Source: Gaeumannomyces sp. JS-464 (taxonomy: Eukaryota > Ascomycota > Sordariomycetes > Magnaporthales > Magnaporthaceae). Taken from it: a stretch of DNA of 64,000 bases. The notes under the pieces were generated by a model. The model ran no database searches, had not been told where the DNA came from, and worked only from the letters and a program-made list of their open reading frames with translations. The stretch is from contig NGZR01000008.1 in the NCBI GenBank assembly GCA_002197995.1, positions 930,001 to 994,000 on the forward strand, read 5' to 3'. This document shows positions 21,261-31,784 of the stretch, piece after piece. The position numbers and the translations under genes are program-made. Within the stretch, counting starts at the first letter, position 1, and the number at the start of each line of letters is the position of its first letter.

Positions 21261-22645
21261 ATGGCGCAACCGGATATGCCACCCACTCCAGGTAACAATC
21301 AGATGTTTATTTTGCAGCCTGTTTTGTTTTTTTACCCCCTTGCCTGCGCATTTCACAACTGACACGGAAACGCGCGCATGCACGCGTGCGAAACAAGGTG
21401 CTGAAGCCGACCCCGTCCTCGACGACGACTACGACATCGTGGGCTGGGAACTCGACGCAAAAACCAGCATCGTCACGCTAACAATAAGGCGCTGCGACCG
21501 ACAACACGGAACTAAAGGTGACCGAGGAGTGGATGCATCGCGAAAACCCGGACAAGCTGGTTGGCTACTGGCACTCGTTCAAACAGTCGCGCGAGCACAC
21601 CATCGGCTACGATGTTTTCCGCGTCTTCCGGATCCTGAATCACTCGCCAGCCGAGGAGGGCGGGAGGGGCAAGGGGCCCACGCTGATGATAGAGTGGGTC
21701 GGCTACCCGGACAGCCCCAAGGCCTCAACCTGGGAGCCGCTCAGCAACATACGAAAAATCCAACGCGGCGCTCGTGCGCAAGTACCTGAACGACAACAAC
21801 CTGACAAATCAGCTCAAGCCCAAGCCCAAGCCCAGGAAGCAGGGTCCTAGCGAAACCGGCGGCACCACTACCGCAAGCACCACCCCACCAACCGGCCGCG
21901 GCCTGGCCGGAAGGAGCACGCCGCCCGAGTCCACAGAGACGCCAGCAACACCAGCTCCGGCGTCTAAGAAGCGCCCCCCCAGCTCCGCGACGCCCTTCGA
22001 GATGCCCCCCGCGAAGCGCACCGCGAAGCCCTCCGTAGGGCGTGCCCGGAGCGATGCCAATGCGCAAATGATATCGCTACAAGCGAGGTGCCCGCCACCG
22101 AAGTCGTTGATTTAACCTCCGAGGGGTCGACCGAAACGTCCGAGGCAAATGCGGCCGCCCGGCCACCGCCGATACCGCCAAGAGTGGGGGGCTCACCGAG
22201 CTCGCCCTTCAAGCCGTCGCTGTCTCGGAAAACTCAGCCAAAGCCCACGAGCCTGACGCCGGTCAAGGCAAGACCACGGATCTGCCATCGTCTAATGGCA
22301 GATCCGGCGAGTCCCAGTCCGACAGATCGACGACCAACCAGCCCGATGAGTCGACCACCGACGAGTCCGGCGAGCCAGCGACCGACCTGTCCCACGGACC
22401 GACGACCGACCAGCCCGATGAGTCGACCACCCACGAGTCCGGCGAGCCAGCGACCGACCTGTCCCACGGACCGACAACTGATCAGCCCAACAAACCCTCG
22501 GCCAATGTACCAAAGCCACCGAATCCACCGGCCGGCGAGGGCGGGGAGACGCCGCCGAACAGGCAAGCCGGGCTCCGAGAGCCAGCACATGGCAGGGCAA
22601 TCGACCAACCCAGGCCAGATGGGTGCCCTTACCATTGTCTGGTAG
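21261..22645 (+). CDS. Chromodomain protein (frame-broken)
   Basis: The start is ATG 21261 (MAQPDMPPTP). A plausible intron runs from GTAACA at 21294 to an AG near 21399. Then comes DDDYDIVGWELDAKTSIVTLTI, a one-base shift near 21490, and a chromodomain: EEWMHRENPDKLVGYWHSF, YDVFRVFRILNH, TLMIEWVGYPDSPKASTWEP. The aromatic cage positions (Y, W, W) expected for binding methyl-lysine are present. A second shift near 21750 leads to ALVRKYLNDNNL and a Lys/Pro-rich disordered tail. A third near 22080 leads to VPATEVVDLTSEGS. The tail holds a 72-bp tandem repeat. The arrangement matches a fungal family of stand-alone chromodomain proteins rather than a retrotransposon integrase chromodomain. Confidence 0.7.
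22342..22485 (+). repeat. 72-bp tandem repeat, two copies
   Basis: A 24-codon unit starts cccgatgagtcgaccacc and is repeated exactly once, with only scattered substitutions. It is open in two frames, one Pro/Ser/Arg-rich and one Asp/Ser/Thr-rich. The true reading frame of the chromodomain tail is therefore unsettled; the second frame would extend to 22803. Confidence 0.9.
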
Positions 22646-23683
22646 CGTCTCTGGTGTCTCACTTGGAGGGGGACTCGAGGTTGGGGGATGATGACACATT
22701 AGGATTGGGGGGAGGTTTGTGCGACGAAGATCTCATAACTGGCCTCGCTTTATTGGGTGCTTGTCTCCGTCGCCGCCACCGTAATAAAAACCTCGCTCTT
22801 TAAGGAGAGGGAAAGGGAGGAGAAGAGGAGGCCGACGTTCGCGGCCATCATGGCCGTTTTCATCTTTTGTTTTGTTGTTTTTTCGGCTTTATAATGCCAT
22901 TATTACCTTCTTCCGCCACCTTTCCTTTGCGCGTTTTTCTTTTTTTTTTAATTTTTTTTTTTTTTTTTTTTAGTTTTGTTGATCCACGTGATCAGCGCGT
23001 GCACCGGGATAAACTCCACACCTCGTGGAGCAACGGGCCCAAGGCCCGTGCGCTCCCACGAGCCTACAAAAGGGGATCTTGCGATCCCCTTCCTGTAACT
23101 AGATTCCTTCACAGACATGCATCACTACAGACACCAGTTCCAGATCTATAGATCTTTGTTCTTTCCTTTTAGGAGATCTCCGTGCCTACAGGAGTACCAC
23201 TCCTACCAACAAGTTTCTTATTTTATTAGGAAAATGACGGAGCCGCCGAGCCGTATCAGATAGCCTCGCGCCCGCGCGGCCCCCATCTTCTCCCTCCCCG
23301 GCGGCACGCACGCGGCTTCCGCGCGTGGGTTTCGAATAAATAATAAAAACGCTTCCCTTTTCCTTCGCCCTCGAGTTCTTCGTGCCCGGCATTTCCACGA
23401 CTGTAACCACGGCCTCTCTTCAAAATACCCGTTAGATCGCCATCAGGCCTCGTCTTCCCTCGCACGCAGACGCTATCAGCACCGGGGAGAGCCCACGTCC
23501 GGCCTAGCCGCCTCTCCAGTCGACCCGTCAAATCGTCATCAGCACCTCGAGGGCCGCCGCCGCCGGGCCTCCTCTACCCTCGCACCCCGACGCCATCAGC
23601 ACCCACCCCGACGCCATCAGCACCTCGAGGACCGCCGCCAGACTCCCTCCTCCCTGGCACCCCAACCTACCGGCAGCTTCGAG
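22646..23683. other. Intergenic: poly-T tract and LTR-like segment
   Basis: Two long T tracts lie at about 22937-22971. From 22975 a TGTTGATCCACGTGATCA sequence and a later ctacaaaagggg box resemble LTR promoter structure, unproven. A short repeat (cgacgccatcagcacc) occurs twice near 23590-23620. Confidence 0.35.
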
Positions 23684-24200
23684 ATGTCGCGGTCCGACGA
23701 GGAAGAGAAGCAGCTCGAACGGGTGCGGGAGGCGATCGCCTCGCCTCCAAACCACACGGCGACGACAACGGCCGAGATGATAACGTACCTTAATCTCTTC
23801 TCACAAATGCCCGGTCACGCTTACGTTTATGAGCGACCAATCGCGTTCCGCTTAAAAAGGCTATTAAATGGCTGGATTAAACGCCTGCCGGCCGACGTGG
23901 ACCCGACCGATTACAAGATCCTGGGCACCGTCGACAACCTCTGGAGGCGACACAAGTCTAAAACGGTCGCGCCTGAGCTACAAGGCCGCCATGAACGTCA
24001 CGGTCAGCCGCCGCCGCACGGCCCTGTACGAGGCCCGCGGGTGGCGCGCTGGGAGCAGCTCGTGCGCGAGGCCAACGCCCTGCGCCGAGGTCAAGCAGGT
24101 CGCGCAGGAGCACGACGTGGACTGGGACCTTGTCTGGAAGCGGCCCGTTATCGCTAATGTCATCCAGCTCTGGATCTCGCAGCTCGTCGCTCGTAAATGA
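23684..24200 (+). CDS. Hypothetical protein, frame-broken
   Basis: ATG 23684 (MSRSDEEEKQ) opens a frame of about 95 good codons: an acidic start, FSQMPGHAYVYERPIAFRLK and LGTVDNLWRRHKSK. Coding character then shifts frame twice and ends near 24200 with DVDWDLVWKRPVIANVIQLW. No domain recognised. Its end abuts the chitinase relic on the other strand. Confidence 0.4.
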
Positions 24201-24747
24201 CTGCAGGTCTACAGCCCAATCGATGGTGCGATCTCGGCGTGTGATCTTCGTCGTGGGGGTCATGTAGGCGCCCCATTCGGTGAAACCATAGATGATCATA
24301 TCGGAATTGGAGTCCGCATCGTGTCAGGTGGCGATGGAAGTCGTCTTCCCGTCGATCAGTTCGTTTATTTCAGCGTTGGAGATGTACCCGCCGGTACCGG
24401 TGCAACGACCTTTGGCGGCAGGGGAGTTGAGCCGGTCGCCCAGGAAAGTGCACATAGGACCCCGGCAGCCGGGTTGGGCAAGCTTGAAGGTGCGCGCGTA
24501 GCTGGACTCGCCGACATAGATCTTGGATGTTTTCACACCTGCCTTGGTGATCATGGCGAGGGTGTATGTGGTCTCGGTCAGGTTTACGTGGCTGCGAACG
24601 CAGTTGCCTGCCGGGCAGCCGTCGATGGCGTACTGGTTGCCGGGTCCCACTGGCCATGCAGGTCGTAGGTCATGTAGACGATGTAGTCCAGCACCTCGGC
24701 CATCTGCTTGATCGGGAACGGCTTGAGGTACGTGTCTGTGGGTCTTC
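24190..24747 (-). pseudogene. Chitinase GH18 C-terminal fragment
   Basis: This minus-strand fragment covers the end of a glycoside hydrolase family 18 (chitinase) domain: YLKPFPIKQMAEVLDYIVYM, TYDLHGQWD, QYAIDGCPAGNCVRSHVNLT, MITKAGV, a PGCRGPMCT block and RCTGTGGYISNAEI. A single TGA (24324-24326) interrupts the frame. The same frame then continues DADSNSDMIIYGFTEWGAYM and WAVDLQ, as expected. The stop sits where family members have Trp, so TGG-to-TGA is likely. The catalytic DxxDxDxE motif would lie upstream and is absent: the sequence changes abruptly to FunK1 at about 24748. The fragment cannot encode an active enzyme. Confidence 0.8.
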
Positions 24748-25094
24748 TTCGCGATGCGCTCTCCAGCAAGTTGTCGCGCGGCCTGCGATGAAACGTGCAC
24801 GCGTTATCAGCTCGTCGACGACGAGACGCTCCGTCCGGCCGCCCCGTTCAATCACAATCCGCTGACCCCTGCCGTGACGACTGTAGGATCGAAGCCAAGC
24901 TCCTCCTCGCTCATCCACAGAAACCCGAGAATCGTGGATGCAAACTGCAGCCCATCTTCGTTGATGTCGAACTTTTCGGATGCGATTCCACCCAGCCGGT
25001 CGAACTCCCACGACCTCATGAGAGGCCTGCAGAGAGTGAATCCCAAAACAAAGCGGCGGGTGTCTTGGGCTGCCAACACTTGCCCGTTTATGAA
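24748..25094 (-). pseudogene. FunK1 fungal protein kinase fragment
   Basis: Two minus frames spell part of the N-terminal region of a FunK1 kinase, a large fungus-specific kinase family. The first is AAQDTRRFVLGFTLC, SWEFDRLGGIASEKFDINED and TILGFLWMSEEELGFDPT. After a shift in a G4 run near 24875 comes IERGGRTERLVVDEL, then GRATTCWRAHREEDPQT. The catalytic HRD and DFG-like motifs would follow but are missing. Instead the sequence joins a GH18 chitinase end at about 24748. This is a recombination or deletion scar. Confidence 0.75.
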
Positions 25095-25488
25095 CCAGAC
25101 GGTTTGCGGCAAAGATGGATTATGGGCTTCCCTTGTGTCACAGGAGAAACCAGTTCAGTTAGATCGTATTGCTTGTCCCCGTTGCGGCAGCTGCCGGGAG
25201 GAAAACCCGTCAGAGGAGGCGCCCTGGCTTGCTGATCGCCGGTTGTGTAGCTAGGAAAGCGTCAGCCCAGCACCCTTGGCCATTTAACTGGGTGAAGGCA
25301 AAGGGAGTCAAATCCGTACCTCTTTTCTAAGCAGCACCTTTGCGGGTTTCGCGGGTCCTCAAGTGGCCACGCCGAGCTGTATCCTTCCCATGGGGGTGGC
25401 TTGTTCAAAGAGCAATCGGGGCCACGTAGGCCGTATGGGTGCCAATTTTGGCGTCAGGGTCGGTTTTTAGCGGCTGGTAGTCATTGTT
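25095..25488 (-). pseudogene. Zn2Cys6-gene paralogue fragment
   Basis: The minus strand is clearly similar to 42277-42655 on the plus strand, covering the end of one exon, its intron and most of the last exon of the Zn2Cys6 gene. The intron copy keeps a GTACGG donor and a CCTAG acceptor. Loss of one T in the exon (CTTTTG to CTTTG) breaks the frame. The similarity ends where the FunK1 fragment begins. Confidence 0.8.
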
Positions 25489-25897
25489 ACAATAAAAAGC
25501 TGGTAGGCTTTGTGAAGCGCTTGGGAAAGCCATTTGCAGCGGTTGGAAAGCAGGTTTGCGTCCGGAGCGAACTATCGCTCCAGAGCAGCGAGGATTGCAG
25601 GAGGGCCTTAGCCCCTAAGGGTCATGCGTCCTTCGCGATGGGATCGAATGGTCTACCAATAGCCGCTAAGCCGCTGGGAAAATCTGGAAAAGGCTGAGAA
25701 GCTGATGGTCGACGTCGGCGAGGGTCGCTGGGCTTTCGCGAAAGGTCTCGATGCGCTCCGTAAACGCGTAAACGTCCGTGGAAATCGTTAGCTTAGGGTC
25801 GAAAAGGATACCTCGATCCTCCGGATCCTCCGGATCCTCCTGGTAAGGATCGGTCTCCGTGGGAACAAGTTAAAACCTCCGTATTGAGAGTCTGATG
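25489..25897. other. No gene recognised
   Basis: A short cctccggat repeat lies near 25816-25840. Nothing else seen. Confidence 0.3.
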
Positions 25898-26061
25898 GAG
25901 TGCGCGACGACAGGCACCCAAAGTGATTTGTTACTGTTGTTGGGCTACTCTACCCGATCGCGGGCTAGGGCGCGCGCAGGCCAAAATACTAGGGCCAGTG
26001 CATAGGGCTAGAGCTGTGGGGCACCAGTTGCCACCCACGTGACTCCAGGCCACCTCTGACA
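25898..26061 (-). mobile_element. Ty1/copia-type LTR fragment
   Basis: On the minus strand, starting TGTCAGAGGTGGCCTGG at 26061, this matches the LTR that follows the copia RNase H relic at 45325. Similarity continues through cccgcgatcg and atcactttgggtgcc to ccatcag. No internal region is attached with certainty. Confidence 0.75.
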
Positions 26062-27859
26062 GAGTCCGTCAGCGGTCTTCCATATCGTCGCGATGCCGGC
26101 TGCGTCGGCCCTGGGGAGGACGGACTTCGTGGTCGTTGCCGTCACCATCACGCCTCGGGCCGTCAAAGTCAAAGTCGTTACCGTCGTCAGGGTCGCCTCC
26201 GCCACCGGCGGCCGTGGCGGACGGGGGGTTGCAGGGAGCTTGGCCCTATCGCCTCGCGTCGATGCGATAGACGAGCCTGGCCACGCGCTGTACTAAAGCG
26301 TTATAACGCTCAGCCCCGATTGGAGGCACCCATGGGGAGCGGACCTCCGGGGCCTCGGGGGCTGGAGCTGGAGTGGGCACTTGGGCCGGTACGGCTGTGC
26401 TTGGGCGCCTGGGGATTGCCTCGGCCGCGTCTCGGTCGTCCCTCGAGGGCGGCCGGTAAGGCCGCCCTCGACTCCGTCGACTGTAGGCTGGTGCGACTCA
26501 AAGGGTGCGGGCTACCGTTTTGGGCTCGGCCCGAGCGAGGCATCTCGCTTCCGCGTCCTGGGATGCGAGAGCCGTCTCGGTGGTTGGGGCCGTCTCGGCG
26601 GCGAGAGTCCCCACGACGGAGGCCACGCCCAAAACCGACCGCCTCCGAGCTCCCCGATGCCCCGTACCTCCGCGGGCTCTTCCATGGCCGAGGGAGAGAC
26701 TCCGACACCGCACGAGGCCCGAAGCCTGGCCCAACACGGCGATAGCGTGCACCTCGAGCGAGCGCGCCGAGAGCTGGAGGCCAGGGGGCACCGGCCCGCT
26801 TTCGACGGCGTCCTAGGTACCGACCAAGCCACCTGCAGTAGTCACCGACCCTGTCGACCCCAGCCGACCTTAGGCCTAAAACCGCCCTCGACAATAGCGA
26901 AGGATCACCCTATAGGCAGTGAGGAGGATTTAAAGCATGAGGATCCAGTGGCCCGGGAGGCCCTGGAAGGTACGCACAGGCCCATACCGACGGATCCAAC
27001 GGACGCATGCACCACCCCACAGGCAGAGAGGCAACATATATGAAGTTTGGCGCCTTCGACGGGTTCGACGGGCCGGACCAGATTGGGAGTGTCACGGCTA
27101 GGGTCGTGGACGGGTCCGTAAAAGAACATAGTCGATTGGCACTACGGCCACTTGCCTATGAACTGGTCCCTCCGGTGGGTCTTGAGGGCATCTAGCCGGC
27201 GTGCGTGTTAGCCGTGGTTGAGGGCAGTTTCCGAAGCCGGTACACCCACATTCGACCCTGTATTTCGTCGTTATGGCTGGATGTCGGCAGGCAGCAAGAT
27301 GTATTGGTGGTGCTGTGTAGTGTTTGACTGTTTGTCTGTTACCAGGTACTCTCTCTTATACAAACAAGGCGGCGGTGATGGCTGCACACTCACTCACTGC
27401 CCAAGTGAGGGGCGGTGAGGTGAGGTACGGTGACTAGCCCGCGCTGTGCGGGCGGTCCCGGGCGGCAAGTGCAGCGTTTGTTACACCCTAATTGGGCCTA
27501 GTACATATGGTATGTTTTCAACACTTTCCTTAATCGACTTGTTTCTCAATCTGTCTCCAAGTATATTTGACGATCCTATTTCTTTCCTAGAAGCGAAATG
27601 CAAGCGACTATTCCGCCACGCCCGGCGCAGAGCGTGCATCGTTCGAAAGCTAGAGTGTCCCGCTCGGTGGCCAGACCTACAGCCCTTCCGCTGAGCGCCG
27701 CGAATCTCAACATTAGCTAACAGTTCAAATCCCGAGTTGGCCATATAACTCCAATTCTACACCTACCTTGCTTACCCAGGCAGGCGTGTATTGCTACTGG
27801 TGGCCTGTCCCCCGCCGGCGGCCCCAATGTGCCTATTGAGGGAAGCCTCTATAAGCCGC
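26062..27859. other. GC-rich interval without assignable genes
   Basis: Long Arg/Gly/Pro-rich open frames on both strands (26310-27043) are likely composition artefacts. A purine-rich tract followed by TGTCACGGC at about 27089 resembles a polypurine tract and LTR start, but no partner LTR was found. Confidence 0.3.
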
Positions 27860-29103
27860 CTATTTGCTGCCTGCTGCCCCCCATGGGCCTGCTCCAGCCC
27901 GTTGTGCCATGCGGGCGACGTCGGCGTGATCTTTTTTTAACCCCTCCTTTGCCGCCCTAACCTTATCCTCGTCCGGAGCGGGCTGGCCTTGAGCGCGCTG
28001 CAAAGCCGCCTGCAAAAGAAACTGCCGGTCGGCCAGTTCGGGCCAGTGCCTGGCGCCCCACCCATGTGCTCCTGTAGCCTTCAGTATTATAACCTCGTAG
28101 CGGTCGCGAAAAATGTGGTAGTCCTTCATGGCATAGTACGGGTCCCACCTGTACCGATTAAATCCGAGGCCAGAATAGGCAGTGGGTTGTCCTGCCCCCG
28201 GGCGATTTGAGGAAGGCCAAAAGGGCGCGTAATTGGCCGTCGGTCGGCGGGTATAGTGTGAATGGTCCCCCGTCACGGCCGTCGTGGAAATAAACAGCGT
28301 TGCCTGTGGGTTTAAGCGACGGTTAGCACCTGGACGTGGCATAATACAAAAGCACGAGCAAATGGAAGGCGAGGAGGGCCTTACTTCACTGTCGACTTTC
28401 CCCGACAAAAACCACGACGCCGCCGAAAATCATGCATTCTGCCCAATATCCAACAATATCCGCGCGGCCGTCGGGGTACTGGTTGACGGCTGTATAGGCG
28501 CGGTGGTGGAATGGGGTCATTGGCAGGGGGACCGAGTAAAATTGCTGGTCGAGCACCTGAATTTGCATCTCGGACGCGAGCCAGTCCGTGTGTACCGAGC
28601 GCTTGTGGATGCCGTCGTCCATTTGGACAGATGGACGGCAATGGAATGGCAGGCGACGGCCGTCATTTCGACAAGGCGCAGGTCGAACTCGGGCTTCCGA
28701 CCTTGGCGGCGTTGAAAGCGCGCAGGAGCTGCGCCGGAACTTCAGCTGGCGGCCCGTGTCGAACGTGCGCCCGAACTCTTCAATCTTCCCAAGGCGCTTC
28801 GCAGATTGCGCTGTGGCTGAGTTTGTATATGGGGTGTGACCTCATGGGCGGGAGGAATGCCTCCCACGTTTGGATCGTCGGCAGCCCGTCGAGTATTTGA
28901 GCGTATGCATTTTGCGCCGCGGCCGTCGCGAGGACATTGCCGACGGCGAGCCGGAAATGCGGGAGATGGTCGGCGTCGAGGGCACTAGCGGCGGTATCGG
29001 TGTCGAACTCGGGCATCGCGGCTATGTGCTTGAAGCACGCCACAAGTCGCTGTGCAGTGGGAATGGTGTGGCAGGCGGCGAAGGTTTTTAAAAGGGGAAG
29101 CAC
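27860..29103 (-). pseudogene. Uncharacterised conserved fungal protein, frame-broken
   Basis: Minus-strand blocks follow one another in the order I recall for a family of uncharacterised ascomycete proteins. They are VACFKHIAAMPEF and GLPTIQTWEAFLPPM (29103-28780), [14 protein letters not shown] and [10 protein letters not shown] (28780-28680), then [33 protein letters not shown] and [14 protein letters not shown] (28622-28390). Last are RWDPYYAMKDYHIFRDRYE with a charged tail to TAG at 27860. At least four one-base shifts separate them. The start is ATG at 29103 or slightly upstream. The blocks are too well conserved for an ancient relic, so recent decay or indel error are both possible. Function unknown. 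Confidence 0.55.
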
Positions 29104-29667
29104 TTAACACAGACCACCCGAGTTCCGACACGCCCCAGCCTCCCGCCATGCGGGGGCAGTGGACTCCCGCGCACCATTGCGGAGCGGCCAAGGTGCAGGT
29201 ATTTGGCCAATAGGGAGTGAACTAGCTAAGCAGTTGATCCACTGTCGCCCCGCCGGTTTTAGGCACGCCCGCCGACGCGCTACAGCCAAGCTAAAACGCG
29301 CCGTTTCGCGACTAACAAACATTGACCACACCGCAGACATTCAATGGCGGCGCGTGGTTAGGCCATTCAGTTTTTCCCGGTGGTGTGATTTCCAATGTAA
29401 ACTAATCGCCTCCCCCTGGGTTGGCCTCCTGGTCCAGCGAATCTTGCACACAGCGCGCGGACGGGCCGCAGGAGAAGTGCTATTATGTGCCTGCTACGTG
29501 AAGAATGCCGCGCGGCAGCTGGAAAGCTCCAGCTGAGCCGCGCCAGCCGCCTGGCGGCTCCCCGCACATGTGCTTCAATGTCGCTCTATCGCCCGACCTA
29601 GCAGGTTTCGAAAGGTGCCTAATGAGGGGTCGGGCACCAACGGATCTGGAGAAAAGAGCATCCTCGT

Positions 29668-29722
<55 letters not shown>

Positions 29723-29788
29723 GCATTTGTAAACTCCCTGCCTCCAATTCCTCACCCTGCAACTGCTGCGACCCACAGAATCGGCGCA
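29104..29788. other. Intergenic with TAC microsatellite
   Basis: About 18 TAC units occupy 29668-29722. It precedes the metallopeptidase-like gene by about 65 bp and could affect its transcription. No other feature recognised. Confidence 0.6.
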
Positions 29789-31441
29789 ATGTCGTCCTCC
29801 AGTGCTAACCAAAATGAACTTGCAATCGGCCCCACGCGCATGTGGCAAACCTCGAGCGGCATCACGTTCAACGGCATATGGGACTTGCAGACTTTCTTGC
29901 CCATCAACGGGAACACTGAGATCTTCACTTGTGTACGCTCCAGCCTGTTCTGCCTCCAGGCTCGCCCGCCCGCCTCTCTCGTCAGGGCACCCCGTCCCGT
30001 CTCCCGCTGACAATTTTCGGATGCTTCCGACTATAAGCTTGTGTCTTCAATGAGCATCGGTGTCCGGACCCTAGAGTCCGATCGCGGAAGACGGGTCCTT
30101 GAGAGTGTCGGGACCGAGGTTATCCAAGCGTGGCATAACGAGGGCGTGCCTGTCGATGGGAACCTCCAGAATATACGAGGCTACGTCAACCACTTCCTCT
30201 CTCGCATTAGAAACAACTTCCCGATGGTGACCCTCGCAAGCGAAATCCGCAACCCAGATAACCTCGCCCAAACGGTGAGGAACGACCCCGGTCCACCGCC
30301 CAGAAAATGGGACGGCAACCTGTGGGACTACAAGCCCGTCGTCGCGACGGGCTTTTATTTCAACCCAGGGGTGATTAACCAGCCAAGCAGCCATTCCGCA
30401 GTTATGAACCCTGACCACCGCTAATCAATCCTGGTGCTCGTTTCTAGCGCGTCCTGGCCATGGCCCGGAACTTCGCCTCGCCCACACTGCCGCAGCAGCA
30501 AGCGCGGGAGCGTGATATCACTTTCCAATTCCTCTTCGGGATGACGACGTGCCACGAGCTCGTCCATGCGTTCATCGGCTACCTCGCGGGGACCAACGGG
30601 GCTTTGGACAAAAGCTACACGCCCCCTCACGTTACTGTCCGAGGCTACAGTCAGAGCATAATGAGCCGCGGCGGCGATATGCTGCCAAGGGGTGAATCGG
30701 GACGGGTGTTTGACCTCTTCATGTACGGAGGCACCGTCGAGTTTTACCGCGACCCCAACCAAGGGGACGACCAGGTTGAGTTACCATTTCCAGACCATTT
30801 CCAGACCATTTCCAGACCATTTCCAGACCATTTCCAGACCATTTCCAGACCATTTCCAGACCATTTCCAGACCATTTCCAGACCATTTCCAGACCATTTC
30901 CAGACCATTTCCAAACCATTTCCAGACCATTTCCAAACCATTTCCAGAGAGAAACCGAGGGGATGCTTTGCTGATTGGTGTTCGTCCCTGACTTTAGCCT
31001 GGGGTCCCTACCTTGTGGATGCCAATGGGTTAGCACGCAAAATAACCCGGGCCTCGATCGACGCCCAAATCCTCAATCCCGAAAGTACGTCTTGACTTGG
31101 CCGCCCTATTATTAAACCTCCACCCGCCCCCCCCCCCCCCCATCCCGGCAAAAAAAACCAAAAAAACCGTACGTAGCACAAACGAAAACCCCCTGCGCTA
31201 ACAACGATCCTGGACAGATGCTGCAGTTTACCCGTTGCAAACCCACCCTGAAGCCTTCGATGCGGCGGCAAGGATCCATCAGGAGCTCCGATCGATGGGA
31301 GCGGGCCTCCCGCCAGACTCTCCGGGCGGCGACGGCGGCAGGTTCATGACGGCCGCCGTAGAGAGATACTACGTGTCGGATGCGGACGCACGCTTGGTGG
31401 TATCTGACCACCGCAAGGTCCAGCCAGTCAAGGTTAGGTAA
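29789..31441 (+). CDS. HExxH metallopeptidase-like fungal protein, 4 exons
   Basis: Exons 29789-29932, 30038-30370, 30448-31084 and 31218-31441 join without a stop to give 445 aa. Introns are 105, 77 and 133 bp, with donors GTACGC, GTGATT and GTACGT and acceptors AAG, TAG and CAG; phases are 0, 0 and 1. Residues 195-199 are HELVH, a zincin-type zinc site, in the context MTTCHELVHAFIGYL. A later GESGRVFD could supply the third ligand, as in uncharacterised fungal proteins with this layout. Between that and the conserved WGPYLVDANGLARKI lies a 55-residue insertion made entirely of an 11-bp minisatellite (30783-30947). No signal peptide is seen, so it is probably intracellular. The last intron holds a C15 run. 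Protease activity is inferred only from the motif. Confidence 0.75.
30783..30947 (+). repeat. 11-bp minisatellite, 15 copies, inside a CDS
   Basis: The unit accatttccag is repeated 15 times (165 bp) with only two single-base variants. Three units make 33 bp, so the reading frame repeats every 11 codons, coding PFPDHFQTISR. The total length is divisible by three and keeps the host gene in frame. Confidence 0.95.
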
Positions 31442-31502
31442 AAGCTACGGCAAAACTATCGAACACCGTCGTCGTCGCCTCGCCATCGCTGTCCTAATCA
31501 AT

Positions 31503-31784
31503 TTAGGGCAAGGAGGCTGGATGAGAAACAAGGCAAGGAGAGTCGGCAGATGAAGAGGGAGCAGATGGGGCCGACGGCTGAACAAAAGAGGGAGCAGGAT
31601 CAGGAGTGATATTCGCCTGCGACCGGCTCGTTTCGTTGTAGAGTTTTTGGAGCTCCTCACAAAACTGGGAATATTGTTGCACCTTGCGCTCAACCTCCCT
31701 TTCGGCATCGTCGCACCAGAAGCGAGACATCGCTCTCACATCGGGGTCGTAAAGCGACGCGTCCAGCATTTGCAGCGACACTTT
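31503..31784 (-). other. Open frame of uncertain status
   Basis: A minus frame reads FWCDDAEREVERKVQQYSQF, then a Ser/Pro-rich end. It has some coding character but no recognised domain. It starts where the CWC24-like relic ends and could be a separate gene end or chance. Confidence 0.25.

Noticed and set aside
26310..27043. Long overlapping Arg/Gly/Pro frames on both strands
   Set aside because: Both strands are equally open because of GC bias; no motif supports either.
30783..30947. Possible CRISPR array
   Set aside because: The 11-bp units are directly tandem with no spacers, and the genome is fungal.
30719..31036. Minus-strand open frame with Trp/Gly-rich repeats
   Set aside because: It is the antisense reading of the 11-bp minisatellite inside the plus-strand metallopeptidase gene.
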